From positions 70,417,731 to 70,481,730 of the forward strand of contig CM068583.1 of assembly GCA_035048485.1 (NCBI GenBank): a DNA stretch of 64,000 nt. Direction: 5' to 3'. The DNA comes from Pteria penguin (Eukaryota > Mollusca > Bivalvia > Pterioida > Pteriidae). The notes under the pieces are model-generated. The model did no database searches. It had not been told where the DNA came from and worked only from the letters and a program-made list of their open reading frames with translations. Position 1 is the first letter of the stretch; each line of letters opens with the position of its first letter. The position numbers and the translations under genes were made by a program. Positions 12,671-24,969 of this stretch are shown here, piece after piece.

Positions 12671-12772
12671 AAAATACAAATGAAAGGTCAATTTAAAGAT
12701 GGTATACAAACATATAATTCAAACAGTAAAAATACAAATGAAAGGTCAATTTAAAGATGGTATACAAAATCA
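12671..12772. repeat. 58-bp tandem duplication carrying the empty target site
   Basis: The unit CATATAATTCAAACAGT + AAAAATACAAATGAAAGG + TCAATTTAAAGATGG is present twice. The first copy is split by the element at 11498-12670 and the second is intact. Confidence 0.85.
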
Positions 12773-12779
12773 ATAAATA

Positions 12780-13260
12780 GATGTTCATAAATATGCTTGA
12801 TGCGACGATAGACAGAGGGCCTTATATAAAAGTATGGTTTCAAAAATTTCTTTCTCAGATCTGAGATTATATGCTATCAGTGTTCTTTGATAATGTGTGA
12901 TAATTTGCATGGTACATGCATTTCAATTGCTTTAAGCTATTATTGATACAAAATAAACTTATCGTTTACATATAGTCCCACCCCTATTATCATTGTCCAA
13001 AATAATCAAACAGGATTGGGAGATATTGTATCTCTGTATCTTACTTTTATAATCAGTACTGTCCTCGTTAAATTTCCAAGCAGTTATAAACATGACGCAG
13101 AGCTGTCTGTGTCAAGCTTAGTCCACATTTTCTGTATTTTTCAAGTAGAACGGACACTGAATGATTAAATTGTGAAAATATACTAAACTTCATTCTTTAT
13201 TCATATTTAACGCTCATTTCATGGATGAACAGAACTGTCCATGTGAAATATCCAAGTGGT
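12780..13260. other. No gene recognised
   Basis: AT-rich intergenic sequence with no recognisable features. Confidence 0.4.
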
Positions 13261-13261
13261 C

Positions 13262-13335
13262 ATATGGATAGGCCCAGTAGTCCTGTGTAATTAAGAGCTG
13301 AGTAGTCCTATGTAGGGACCAAGTGGTCCTGTATA
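13262..13335 (-). repeat. GGACCACTC-type array, inverted arm
   Basis: Contains GCCCAGTAGTCCTGTG, GCTGAGTAGTCCTATG and CCAAGTGGTCCTGTATA, the reverse complement of the units at 10505-10720. Confidence 0.65.
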
Positions 13336-14160
13336 CTAGTGTTGTAAAATCAGATAAATTTTACCATCAATTATCAGATATGATATCAGAAAGGTACTAT
13401 CAAAAGATAATCGGAATATTCTGTACATTCAAATATTTGAAATTCAGCCATCTAATGCAAGAAATACTGTTTTTCCTACACAATTTTGTTTTGTTTTCAC
13501 ATATTGTAAAAGACATATTAAAGATCAACCATATTAAACATTTTTATTTTCATGTAAACAAAGAATTAATCAAAGGAACTGAAGGTCCTGAAAGATACTC
13601 TTACTCACATCTTGTTGGGAGTAGAGATCTATATGTATAACACTAAGGACCCCTCGACCTCATTTTGTATGAAGTTTATAGAAATGATTTATGTTAATGA
13701 AAATAAGGTTGCACACACAGAAACCTGCTTATAAGCTTATTCCAATCATGTGTGATTCAATGGCAGTTGTGGATTCAGTAAAGGGGTGGGGCGGGCTCTT
13801 CCCCTCCTTCTGCCACATATTTACAAGCAAAAATCCATATTTGGCACCAAAAATGGTCCAGTAGTTGACTAATACACATGTGGGCCCCCTTATCGGAAAT
13901 CCTGGATCTGCCACTGCATGGAGTGTCCATCTTTCCCAGTTAGATGTTTTTAATCTTTATTTATACTGATTTGTATATTTAAAGGCTAGATTGTTTATTC
14001 AAACTATGCGATGAGATTGATGAACTAAAAGCAACAGTGTGTTCCATGCAGCACATTATCCCTTTATTATTCAAAGGCTGGCTACAGTACATGCTGGGTT
14101 GTGATGATTTCCATGTACGTCCTTAATTTTCAGTAATGGCAGTATATTGCATTGAAAATA
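13336..14160. other. Unassigned sequence with a dispersed-repeat fragment
   Basis: A 105-codon frame (13323-13640) shows no recognisable domain and begins inside the repeat array. On the minus strand 13729-13925 reads like a fragment of a common dispersed repeat (GTGGCAGATCCAGGATTTCC). Nothing else is supported. Confidence 0.4.
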
Positions 14161-14299
14161 GTCCGAGATTCTCTGCCCTTCTCCCACTTTCGTTATCTGC
14201 AGTTTGTGGAAATTCCAACATTTGATGAACAAAATCTCTCTGACCCTGTCTCACAAACCACCGATATCAAAAGTGGGAGAAGGGCAGAGAATCTCTGAC
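14161..14299. repeat. Inverted repeat with 30-bp arms
   Basis: The left arm 14161-14190 (GTCCGAGATTCTCTGCCCTT...) and right arm 14270-14299 (AAAGTGGGAGAAGGGCAGAG...) are reverse complements with about one mismatch, separated by about 79 bp. A MITE remnant is the simplest explanation. Confidence 0.8.
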
Positions 14300-15239
14300 T
14301 ACAATCAAAACTGTAAAGTAGTCCTTAGACAAGTCGATTTGACCATAGTTCGGGTAAAAGAAAGTATGAATAAAACATCGATTCATAAAACACATCGTTA
14401 TACATTTGTCATTTGAAATGTTTTATCTTTATTATTATATGAAATGTGCAAAAAAGAAAAAACATTTCAACAAGTGAAAATTAAGAGAAAAGAGAAGAAA
14501 CAAGGAAATCGATGATTACGCGTTACAATGTTGGTCACCACGAATGTTGATTGTGCGAATAGACTGATGAACATAAATTCATACACTGTCGCTTTTGCCT
14601 TGGCAAAGGAGGGGGCATTTTCTAAAAGAATTCACACGATTGTGGTCAAAACTTATCTTTAAGAAAATACTTTTACACTGAATCGATTAAATCGTCACAG
14701 CTGTCATCGCTAGAATAGACCAACACTGACACAGACATCAAACTATTTCTTTAATGGTTGTAGTTGGGTGGACGTAAAACTGACCTTTGAACCTTGACCA
14801 CGATAACAGTACAGATACTCCTTGATAAGGAGTATCTTAAGAACCTAATACAAAACTTTTGTGGATCTAACAGGCAGTCAGAAAATAAATAATATCAAAT
14901 ATATTAAGTGAAATGGAACAAGTAAAGGTTGCCTATTGGGTAGTTAAGAATAAATAATATCAACTCATTATTTATCTAATAAATGTTAAATTCCCTAAAA
15001 ATCAATGATTGTGTTCATACTCATCTCAAGTTATATAACAAATTTTAAATATCTAATGCATGATAAGGCTACATACAGTCAAACAAACAAACGTACTGGC
15101 AAATATATTTTATGGACATGCTGTATTTATACAATACCGGTACAAAATCATATATATTTACTACGGTACCGTTATTTTCACAAGACAGCACATTGTGCGA
15201 TTGTCACCGACAATTGTTACATCACTATACTGTGTACAG
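14300..15239. other. No gene recognised
   Basis: AT-rich; short frames only. No repeat structure was recognised. Confidence 0.4.
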
Positions 15240-15285
15240 ATTGAGTGGTCCAGGGGCCGAGTAGTCCAAAGTCTGAGTAGTCTGT
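15240..15285 (-). repeat. GGACCACTC-type units, second inverted block
   Basis: GAGTGGTCCAGGGGCCGAGTAGTCC and TCTGAGTAGTCTG match the inverted form of the array at 10505-10720. Confidence 0.6.
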
Positions 15286-15310
15286 GATTCATTACATTTC
15301 ATCCAAACAT

Positions 15311-16020
15311 CTCAGTTTTGCAGTTATAATTGTGAAAGGGTCTATTATTTAGTTTATTAACCCAATATGATTAAATATGATTTACTGTATTCCTACCCTA
15401 ATTAAACTATAGATAGTCCTCACATACCTATATTTCATCATATTACATGGATGTAACAAAAGTTGACAAGGGTCTAACTCGGAAATTTCCTTCTCAAAAC
15501 TTAATAAATTTCATTTTTCGAGAAAACTTCAATAAAGTGTACAGGGTTTTCCCTAAGATCAATTAAATTTTGCGAGTTCCAAGATGAATCATTGAGCAAA
15601 AGTGGCAAAGTATTGTCACTGAACCTACGTAAATTATTAATAAGCAACGTAAAATTTATTTACAGTATGTTTTAATACATACTTTAAACATGAAGTTGTG
15701 TCATGATTTTGCCCTTTGCTGCTGAAATAACTCACTATTGAGCACTTCGTAGACCCTTTCACATTATCTAACATTTTGAGGGAAGAATAGTTACGCTTCC
15801 TGTAAAAATTTTAAAGTCATAATCAGATAATGACTGTGTCTAACCTCATTTGCGGAAACAGTGATCATTTCTTCCTCCAAATTCTCAGTCTTGCAGTTAT
15901 TCAGTCTGACTAAAGCCAGCCCCTACTTTCCACTCACTTCCCATCGTTTGTAGGGAAGCGAGTGGAAAGTAGGGGCTGGCTTTAGTCAGACTGGCAGTAA
16001 TTGTGAAAGGGTCTATGATT
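15311..16020. repeat. Short repeat TGTGAAAGGGTCTA in direct and inverted copies
   Basis: CAGTTATAATTGTGAAAGGGTCTAT (15322-15346) recurs near 15996-16016 in the same orientation, and TAGACCCTTTCACATT lies inverted at about 15751-15766. A further copy of GTGTGAAAGGGTCT is near 37220. The block 15311-15766 may be a MITE bounded by these ends. Confidence 0.55.
15902..15993. repeat. 92-bp near-perfect hairpin insertion
   Basis: Arms of about 40 nt (CAGTCTGACTAAAGCCAGCC... and its complement ending GGCTTTAGTCAGACTG), with essentially one mismatch, enclose a loop of about 10 nt. It sits inside a repeat whose uninterrupted form is visible at 15311-15346 (GCAGTTATAATTGTG), and GCAGT is present on both sides. 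It is likely a tiny foldback element; a small-RNA precursor is an alternative. Confidence 0.85.
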
Positions 16021-19000
16021 AATGGGCTGAATGGCACGTCGTCTTATACCCTAACAACACATAGCACCGCCAATGTAAAGAAGTAAAGATGCAGAGTTTG
16101 AATTTGTGTAGGGAGTTATGTATGTGTGTGCAATCGCGGAAGCAACCATGATTGTAACGGAGTTCATTAGGAGTTATTTCAGTACTGATGTTTGGAAATG
16201 GAGTTATCAGCTGCCGATTGAAAAAAGTAGAACGGAACTCACAACATACAAATTGGTAAAAGTTAATTTTAAGTGTTTTTTCTAGGCTCCTAAATTTTTA
16301 AAGCTTGAGGCCCAGTAGGCCTCCATGTTGAATTTGTAAAGGTATGTCCATGAGATACCTGAGGAGTCTGGGTTTATCATAAGTGTCATTACAACTTTAA
16401 GTTATTCTGTATCAAATCTACTGGATTTGAATACAAATGGAAATATGTAAAACAATGTTAAAGAACTGCAGGTATTTACTGAAGACACAGGACAAAGTAC
16501 AAAACACATGTGAATACAGAAAACATGTTCTGGTTGCTGCTTTAAGCATATACCTTTACATTCCCAAATCAGAAAGTGCCAAAGTCGTCTTTTAGAGTAC
16601 AATCTTGCTTTAAACATGATTATTTTGAATAATGCAGTGCTACATTTTATTTTGCCCTCAATACTTTCATACTGAGCTTGATTTTTTTTTTATCTCTGCC
16701 AAAGCAAACTTTATCTGTAACATAATCTCTCATATGATGTTAACTTACATTTCTTTTCCTAACTACTAATTTTTATTTATGATAGAAATACAATTGATTA
16801 CATGTAATATTGACAAAATCATCTGAGCTCAAGCATAAACAATCATCTGAGCTCAAGCATAAACAATCATACAGTAATGATGCACAGTTGTTGCTGTGGG
16901 TGTTACTGTTAATTATTATTGCTATATTAACAGCAAATAGGGAATTCTCCAAGTCGGACATCCGGGTATTTGATAACAAGCATTCGGTACATTTGGGGTA
17001 AAGCATCGTACTTCATCATAGAGAGCAATACATATTCCAGGAGGAGTTTTAGTTAAAAGGAATAATTAAAATATTTTGTCATTCAAACAACTAATGTTGG
17101 ATACATGTTTTAACCCCACCCCCAAGTTTTACCCCAGGTGTCATTGGAAGACTCCTCGGGTATTTACGTAAACAAATACAGACAGTGACGTGATCACACT
17201 GACCTCGAGAATAAATACAAGATTAACGCTGTTTGGAAAGTGTTTAAATATGTCAATACCACATCATGATGCATGTTTTCAGCGCTTTAATCTGTGTTTT
17301 CGGTAAATGTCCATATTTTCAGTAAATGTCGTGTTTTCAATAATTCGTAGTACCCAAATTGACAACACAGGCAATAACATATAGTCAAGCAGATACAGAC
17401 TACTATCTAGTCCAAAATATATGACGAAGAGCATTTTTATTACATGTAATAGTAAAAATGCCCTTCATCAGATATGTCCAACTATCTACTGTCTACTACT
17501 ATACAGTACAGTCAGCGTGGAATTAGGAAAATCCACGAGCGCTGACTGGCAACCCACACGATGCCGCCGACGGGCAGTCCGTTGGCAGCAGTATAAATTG
17601 TCCATTCGACCCTATTACATGCCCACGATGCCACCGGTGGACAGTTGTACGCACTAATTGTAGAACTAAGAGTGAATAGGGGTGAAGTAAAGACCTCTTT
17701 GTACATGTATAGGCGGGAATTTCAGAAATCTATCACAAATTTAATACCAAACCAAATGTCTAAAATGGCATGTTGATTCAAACACCACTTCATTGTATAT
17801 TTTAAAAAAGAATTCAAGTCTTTGTTTTCACAGTTACTTTCACTAGTGATGAAAATCTGTAAGAAATTGTGATATCTTTAAAGATATAAACAGTGCAACT
17901 GTTATCATGTTTTCTATATCCTGGATTGCCACTGTCTAATCGGCACGCGCTGGACAAAAAGGATTGAATGTGTTGACATTTCAGGGTTATTTACACAAGA
18001 CGATTTACTTTATGAGTTATAGTTGATAGGGGGTCTAAAGAATCTCAGAATCGTGGACAAAGGCATGTGTTTAGCCATCAGAATATGTAATGATTTATTT
18101 AATCTTCAAATTGCCTTACTATTAATTAAGTTCTACACACTTTCCCGCTCTGTGGCATGAAAGGAGCCCTCATACTAGTAACTTATTTTGGCTTGTTTAT
18201 TCATTAGGTAAGAGTTATCTGTGCAAGATCGAAATGAAGAATTATTCAAACGTTCTTTTAAGTATTGTATGCACATGAAGTACATGTACATTCTTTAAAG
18301 AAAACAAAAATATGTGTACTTATATATTTTAAGTAAAGTTGTACAGGTACATGTAAATATCAGTAACATCCCTTACAAAGGCCCCTTTCACACCCAAATG
18401 TATTAGATGTTATTTTAAGCGAGTAAGCAAATGGGAGCACACCGGCATGGACTAGGACATAATTAATTAATACTGGATAAATACACTGCCTTCCCTGAAA
18501 TTAACAATTTTGTCATGGAAAGCTTACGTTTATGTCTTTTATCCTTAAAAGTTAAAGACGAGTTAAAATACATTGTAATTATCGTTCGCTACTATATGCG
18601 ATTCTTAATGCTAGTCATGTAATAATGATTTCAGTGAAAGCGTAAATTACATCAAAGTTAAAAGCTAACTCCGACTACTGTACGTCGGCTGCATTGCTAT
18701 TTAAACGAGATGAGTGTATAGTGTCCACGCTCAAACGACCATGCTGCCCACGGAAAAAGGGCTTAATTGCTAATCAAAAATAAATATTCAGCAGATAAAG
18801 CATGGACATCTACAGGTAAATTTATTGCCCACGCGCCCATGATGCCCACGCATCTTCTCGGGAAAATTAAGTTCCATGGCGACCGTACTGTACATGTACC
18901 GTTTATTTCTTTATTAATTTTAAACACAAAATTATTTCTTCTTCTTCTTCCAATAGGGCAGGGTTCTCACTAGACTTAGGAACTCATGAGTCCCAAAACA

Positions 19001-19940
19001 GTCTTGGGACTCGTTTTCATTACAGATGGAAGAAAACATAAAAACTTGATAATAATTAAGACAACAAGAAAATTTTAAAGAAGAAAAGACTAATTTGTTG
19101 GAATGCGTTTTTTTTAGAAAGTAAAATAGTTTTGTTCTTCTTCCATTACGAAGTGTACTCATATCCTCAATGACCCTATTTTCGTTCATACCCAATATTC
19201 GGCACCTAAACATTCGTGCATCTCACGTTCTCAACTGTTTATCTATGACGTCATTTTTTTCGTCGATTTAAAACCAGAATAAGAAGACATCTAAACATAT
19301 AAAAATTGAAGATAAAATGCGATTCAAACAGGTAAGGTAATCATAAACAAAGATCCTACACAAAAATCCACCTTTTCGCTAAGTCCTTTTTGTAACCGAT
19401 GTTCAAATACCGATTTTTCACCCCAAACCATTATCACTGTTTATGTTACCCGCGCAGCCATTTTCTTTGATAATGACAAATCTGTCTCACTGGTGCGCTT
19501 TGGTAATCATTAGGCCAATAGTAAAAAAAAGTGTTTAAATCCGCTATCACTTTATATGATTTTACGTAACGTTACGTGTTAATCATTTTCTGATAACAAC
19601 ATTGAATGGGTGTATTATGAAAATACTGACGTTTATGTATATAGACACAAAGATAAATATATTGTAAAAAACTGGCGGATGTAGGGGAGGGGTTGGGGGG
19701 GGGGGGCATTTGCAAATTATGTAAGTTTTGCACAGTTGTTTTAAACATAATTAATCCCCACCTCTCTTTACCCAGCATTAAAAACTTTTCCAAACTGCCT
19801 GCTGGATTCGCCACATAATTTGGTGCATTATTCTTTTATTTCCATTAGGGGCCTTACCAAGGATAATTTGACAAAACTGTTAGATATTTTATGCACATAT
19901 GATTTAAGAATCTATAATAGTTTTCTATCTATACATCGGT
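16021..19940. other. Long non-coding stretch
   Basis: No gene was recognised in these 3.9 kb. Small features seen are a 24-bp tandem doublet AATCATCTGAGCTCAAGCAT at about 16817-16864 and a G-run near 19695-19706. All open frames are below 100 codons and unlike known proteins. Confidence 0.4.
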
Positions 19941-19984
19941 ATTTAGTGTGTCTGTGCTTTTTTTTTTTCAGGTGAACACGCACC

Positions 19985-21820
19985 AATATTACGAGCAAAT
20001 ACAGACTTTATAGTCCAACGAGCATTGTGACAAATGCATATCTTGCCGTAAGGGATGGTAAGCAGAGCATACAAGGTGCTGCAAAACAATATGGAATCCC
20101 AGTCCAAAGTCTGAGAGATAGGACAAGTGGAAAAATTTCAATTGATGTTGTTAAAAATCAGGGAGGGCACCTGTTTTCAATATGGAAGAGGAAGCACATA
20201 TTGTTGAGCATTTGAAAGAAATGGCGCAACTTGGGTATGGTTATACTCGATCCGAAGTTGTTGATATTGCAAATGATTTTGCGAGAATTTCAAATAAAAG
20301 AGATACAGACAAGCCATTAACTCTGCGGTGGTATCAGACGTTCATTGTCCAGATGGGATGCTGAACTTAAGCTTGTTAAACCAAGAAGCCTTGAGGTTGC
20401 GAGAGCAAAGGCTGGTAATGAAGATACAGTCAAAGGGTATTTCAAAGAATTGCAGGAAATTATTTCCAAATATAAACTTGCAGGATAAGCCACATCTCAT
20501 TTTCAATGTGGATGAAAAGGGGATTCAGCAAAAAAATCATACACCACCCATCTGTAGTTGCTGGAAGAAGGGCAAGCACTGTGCAAGAAATCACATCACA
20601 GAAATTCATCAACAAACAACAATTCTGGGATGTGGTAGTGCACAGCAGGAACGGCAATTCCCCCCTTTTTTTTTGTATTGCTGTAACCAAATGCGGCAAG
20701 AATTGTTTTAAGTGGAGGAACACGGGCACTGATGGCACTGTATCTGAATCCGGCTGGTCCAATTCTGTGATTATTTCATCAATACCTTGAGAACCACTTT
20801 TTAACTCATGCTCCAGGTAGAGGAGAAGATCCCATCTTGCTTATACTTGACGGTCATAAATCGCATGTTTCCGTTGGTTTAGTTGATTGGGCTAGAGAAC
20901 ATAATATAATTCTTTACATTTTACCAGCCCACACAAGCCACTTCCTTCAACCGTTAGATGTTGGATGTTACGGGGCCTTTTCACCGAGTTTATAATGATG
21001 AGTGTCACAAAATGACCAGGACCTTGGCATCGGTCATCATCAGAAACACAACATCTGTGAGGTTGCATGTAAAGCCTATACCAAAGCACTCAGCCCCAGA
21101 AAACCTTATCGCATGGCATTCCGTAAAACTGGTATATATCCTTTAGAACAATACGCCATTAACACAGCTTATATTCTTCCATCTGCAGCTTTTAATTACG
21201 AAACAACTCAGCAAGGTATTAACGAAAATGGCGAGAGTCAACAAATTGTTCAAAGAAACCAAAGTAAACATAAACAGAGAAACGAATGATATTGAAGAAC
21301 CTGACATGACTGGTGACTATTTTAAATCTAAGGTGGACCGTTTGAAAAAAATTAAGACAGAGAAGATAGATAAATATAGGAGAACCATGTCAAAGATAAC
21401 ATCAGACACTGCATAACAGAAAAAGAGGTTCGGGAAAAATGATGGCAACATCAGGAAACATCAACTACAAAAAGTACAAACTTACATCAAAAGAGAAAAT
21501 TATCAAAACAGAAAAAGAATTCAGAACAAAAGAAGAAAAGAAAGTGCCCTGGCAAACTCACAAGAACCTGGACGAGTAAAATTGTGCCGCAAAATGAAGC
21601 GGTTTTAAATTCAGATTCTGAAAATGAGACAGAAATATCTGAGGAAGACAAGTGTTGCGTCTGTAAGCAATTCACTCCAAAAGAAGTTAGACAAAGTGAT
21701 TGTTTAATTTTTACTAAATGGGTTGCCTGTGATAGATGCTCACACTGGGTTCATTTAATATATTGCACAAAGGAAAGAGTAGTCAGGAAGGGAGATGTAT
21801 TTCTATGTCCCACATTGTAA
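19985..21820 (+). pseudogene. Broken pogo/Tigger-like (CENP-B/Jerky-type) transposase with PHD-like finger
   Basis: Pieces in several frames give a DNA-binding psq-type helix-turn-helix (from about 20036: LAVRDGKQSIQGAAKQYGIP), a second HTH-like segment (HIVEHLKEMAQLGYGYTRSE), and the DDE catalytic core: NVDEKG near 20506, ILDGHKSH near 20845, and [12 protein letters not shown] near 20932. A shifted piece SPRKPYRMAFRKTGIYP follows near 21090. A Cys/His finger (CCVCKQF ... WVACDRCSHWVH ... FLCP) at 21653-21810 is of the PHD-like kind often attached to this transposase group. It would have cut and pasted its element by the DDE mechanism. At least four frame changes and several stops interrupt it, so it is not functional. 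Terminal inverted repeats were not located. Confidence 0.85.
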
Positions 21821-21829
21821 AAAGCTCAT

Positions 21830-22580
21830 AGAAAATCAAAACTGTTCATTAATCTTGTCAAATTGTTTATGTTGTGATAAAAATTCTAAAATAATCATTC
21901 AATTTCAGATCAAATAATACAATATTATTTGTTGTAAACATTTTATTCCATATCTGGTACAAGAAACTCATTTAGTGATAGTAGTGGCCTATTTTTTATA
22001 AGTGTACGAATTTAGGGTATGACGTCAGATAAATAAACATGGACGGCGATGTACTTGTTCCTACAATAAAATTAGTAATGAAATAAATCAGAGTTTGCTA
22101 CATATCTGCATGACTAACACTTTGGATGGTTCATAAGAGAGTGAAGTGAGTTTGCAGAATAATACACAGTTTCCGTTGCTATGACGCAATATACCTTAGG
22201 TGTACGAATATTGGGTTCACTAGGATAAATGAGTGTCATACTTCATGTTGGTTTAAACATTAAAGGTACCAAAATTAATTTCTCGACAGGGGGCCGCTCG
22301 ACAGGAATATTTTACTCGTAAAAAAGTATATATTTACACTTATCAGCTAGCAGCTCAATGAATATTAACATGACTTACCAAAATCAAATATTAGATCTAA
22401 CTCTCCGTCCGATACCTAAAAACTGTCAGCTGCACTTCCGGTGAAAACAGTGGAATAAAATCCGAACCACACTGTACTATGCTTTTCCGAACTAGAAATC
22501 ACTGTTACATGTTACTGTAAGACACCCTCTCTTTTCTTGATCTTTAATATATTCAAAATATGCGTAACTGCATAATATTA
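21830..22580. other. No gene recognised
   Basis: AT-rich sequence downstream of the transposase remnant; the element's right end may lie here but was not identified. Confidence 0.4.
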
Positions 22581-22589
22581 ATCATTACT

Positions 22590-23190
22590 CCTTGCATGGG
22601 CGGATCCAGAACTTGCAAAGCCCGGGGAGCACACTATTCGAGGCCAGAAGGGCCAAGTAAGGGAGGTAATGGGAGGGGGTGGATTCTCCCGAGAAAAATT
22701 TTAAATATGGAACAAAAATGTAGTATTTAGGGCATCTTTTATGCCATCTTCTCGCTTTTTCAATCTTAGATACCATTGAATAAAGAAGATCAATTTTTCA
22801 AAGAAACAGATTTTAATATAGAATCAGTTCAAAATGCCACTTTTTGTGTATAAACTGATTTGTTTCACGTATAAAACTTTTTAGAGGCGGATGCAGAAAG
22901 GTGAATGCCGGGAGCACAATTGAAGCCGAAGACTTCAATGAGGTGCATAGCACCGAAAGGTAGTGGATGCAGGAGGGGGTCACACTCTCCTACTGGTGGG
23001 AATCTGGGGATCTCCCCTAGAAAATTTTCGGGAAAATGGTGCATTCTTAGGACATTCTGAGATCATAAACACACATTTCGAAATTAGATAAAAAAGAGAG
23101 AGAAACAAAAACACTTCATTGTCATAAGAGGGGTGGGGGCACTGGCAGATTTCTAGGCGATCTGTCCACTGACAAGTTCTGGCGTCCCCA
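22590..23190. repeat. Dispersed repeat fragments (two related copies)
   Basis: 22600-22800 and 22885-23120 are related: both have GGCGGAT(C/G)CAGAA, a purine-rich GGAGGGGG segment, CTCCC(G/C)... and GGCAT/GACAT...ATC. A third copy is at 24105-24260 (GGATGCAGGAGAGGATCACC). They look like fragments of one abundant element with no coding potential. Confidence 0.6.
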
Positions 23191-23199
23191 GACGATCAG

Positions 23200-23640
23200 T
23201 GCCCAGATTATTCGTCCACTAATTTTACCATGTACGCCAACCGCAGCCTATCCATCCGTTGTTTGCAAAGAAATCAAAACAAATTTAACTACTTATACTT
23301 TATCTGTAGCCTAACCATCCACTGTTAATATCAATGATAATAAAATATGACCAACAATTATATATGACTTGATTTAAGTTCATTTTCAAAATTTTATGGA
23401 TTTTTCTTCTAAATTTTATAAAGAGATACAACACATGTTGTAAGTCTCTGTATTTTATTCTAAATTCAATAAATATAATAACAACAAACAAACCACAGGT
23501 CAACAACTAAGTAAAATTCAAATTGTATATATAATATATAAGTATACAGACAGGATTTACTAATTGGTATGTTTATTACAGATACTGTTAATTGAAGTGG
23601 ACAATGTATATCAATTACCTAATGAGTTCAATGTTGGTAT
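23200..23640. other. No gene recognised
   Basis: AT-rich; the segment around 23390-23490 is partly repeated near 24550-24620 (ACAACACATG, CTGTATCTTATTCTA), again suggesting a duplicated dispersed element. Confidence 0.4.
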
Positions 23641-23840
23641 AGATTGGTGCAACACTAGACAAGTATGTCTCTGGTTACACTAGACAAGTGTGTCTCTGGT
23701 TACACTAGACAAGTATGTCTCTGGTTACACTAGACATGGCTGTATGTCTCTGTTTACACCAGACATGCAAGTATGTCTCTGGTTACACTAGACAAGTATG
23801 TCTGGTTACACTAGACAAGTATATGTCTCTGGTTACACGT
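23640..23840. repeat. 25-bp tandem repeat
   Basis: About eight irregular units of ACTAGACAAGTATGTCTCTG plus GTTAC; some are 1-6 bp longer or shorter. Confidence 0.85.
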
Positions 23841-24094
23841 ACCAAAACAATACATTATACGACTAAATAAAACATACAAACAAACAAATCAGACAGTACA
23901 TAACCTATTTTGAGATATCAGAGGCTCTGACAACACACATCAAGGATGTACGATACATACAATGGGAAAGAGATCTATGGAGGATATATGTGAACTCCAG
24001 AGATAACAGGGGTATACTTTTGTCCCAAAGATTCGATCTCGGGAACCTCAGTGTAAGTGTTTTTGACACCAACCGACGGGCCGCCTGCTTCACT

Positions 24095-24270
24095 TCGGCG
24101 TGTAACGCCGAGGTTGGATGCAGGAGAGGATCACCCCTCTTGCTGGTGGGGAAAATGGTTCAAGATGGTGTTCTAAGCACAATCTGAGATGATAAATGCA
24201 CAATTCGAAAGTGAAAGTAAAAAAGAAATTAAAGGGAAAAAAACCAAAAAGGCGCACCAGGACTCCTAGA
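24095..24270. repeat. Dispersed repeat fragment
   Basis: Related to 22885-23120, sharing GGATGCAGGAG, TGCTGGTGGG and CTGAGATGATAAATGCACA. Confidence 0.55.
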
Positions 24271-24960
24271 AATTGTTCAAATGTAGAAAAAAAGTGGCTC
24301 CACATAAAGTTTCTATTGTTTAGTGTATAAGACCTCTTGTAATTAATGAGATAAAGTGTTATCTAGTGATGTAACACGGACGCGCAGTGGCGGGTTTAGA
24401 GTTGGGATCGCTACCCTTTTAACCACAAATTTACAAGTCATACATAGATAATAAAGTTGAAAACACTCAAATAATATGAGGAGAACGCCAAATTTGGCAC
24501 TCAAAATGACTGAGTATTTTCGCTAAATTATATACTTCATTTTCATATCCCTCCTATATATACTCTGTATCTTATATTTTGTAAAGGCACACAACACATG
24601 TTTTATGTCTCTGTATCTTATTCTATATTCAATAGGTAAATATAAATTAATAATAACAACAAGAAACAAAACACAAGGAAACAAATACGATTTAATCAAT
24701 AACGAAGAAGTACCAAACAGTTAATCATTCTTAAAGTCCAATGACAGATACAAAATCGTGTAAGTTTCAAAAAGGAACTGTTGTGATCCCCGAAATACTG
24801 AAAAATTTCGAGGTGAGACCAGGTGCCCGGGGGAGAGTAAGCGTCTCCTGTCTGCATGAATCGCCCGTCAGAGCAGTTCTCAAGAAACATGTCAAAATCC
24901 AGAGTTTTGGTTTCCTAATTGTACACACGAAAGTACAAAACTAGTATACAAAGTCATACT
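24270..24960. other. No gene recognised
   Basis: AT-rich; frames of about 65 codons on both strands have no recognisable similarity. Confidence 0.4.
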
Positions 24961-24969
24961 TTGTGTTCA

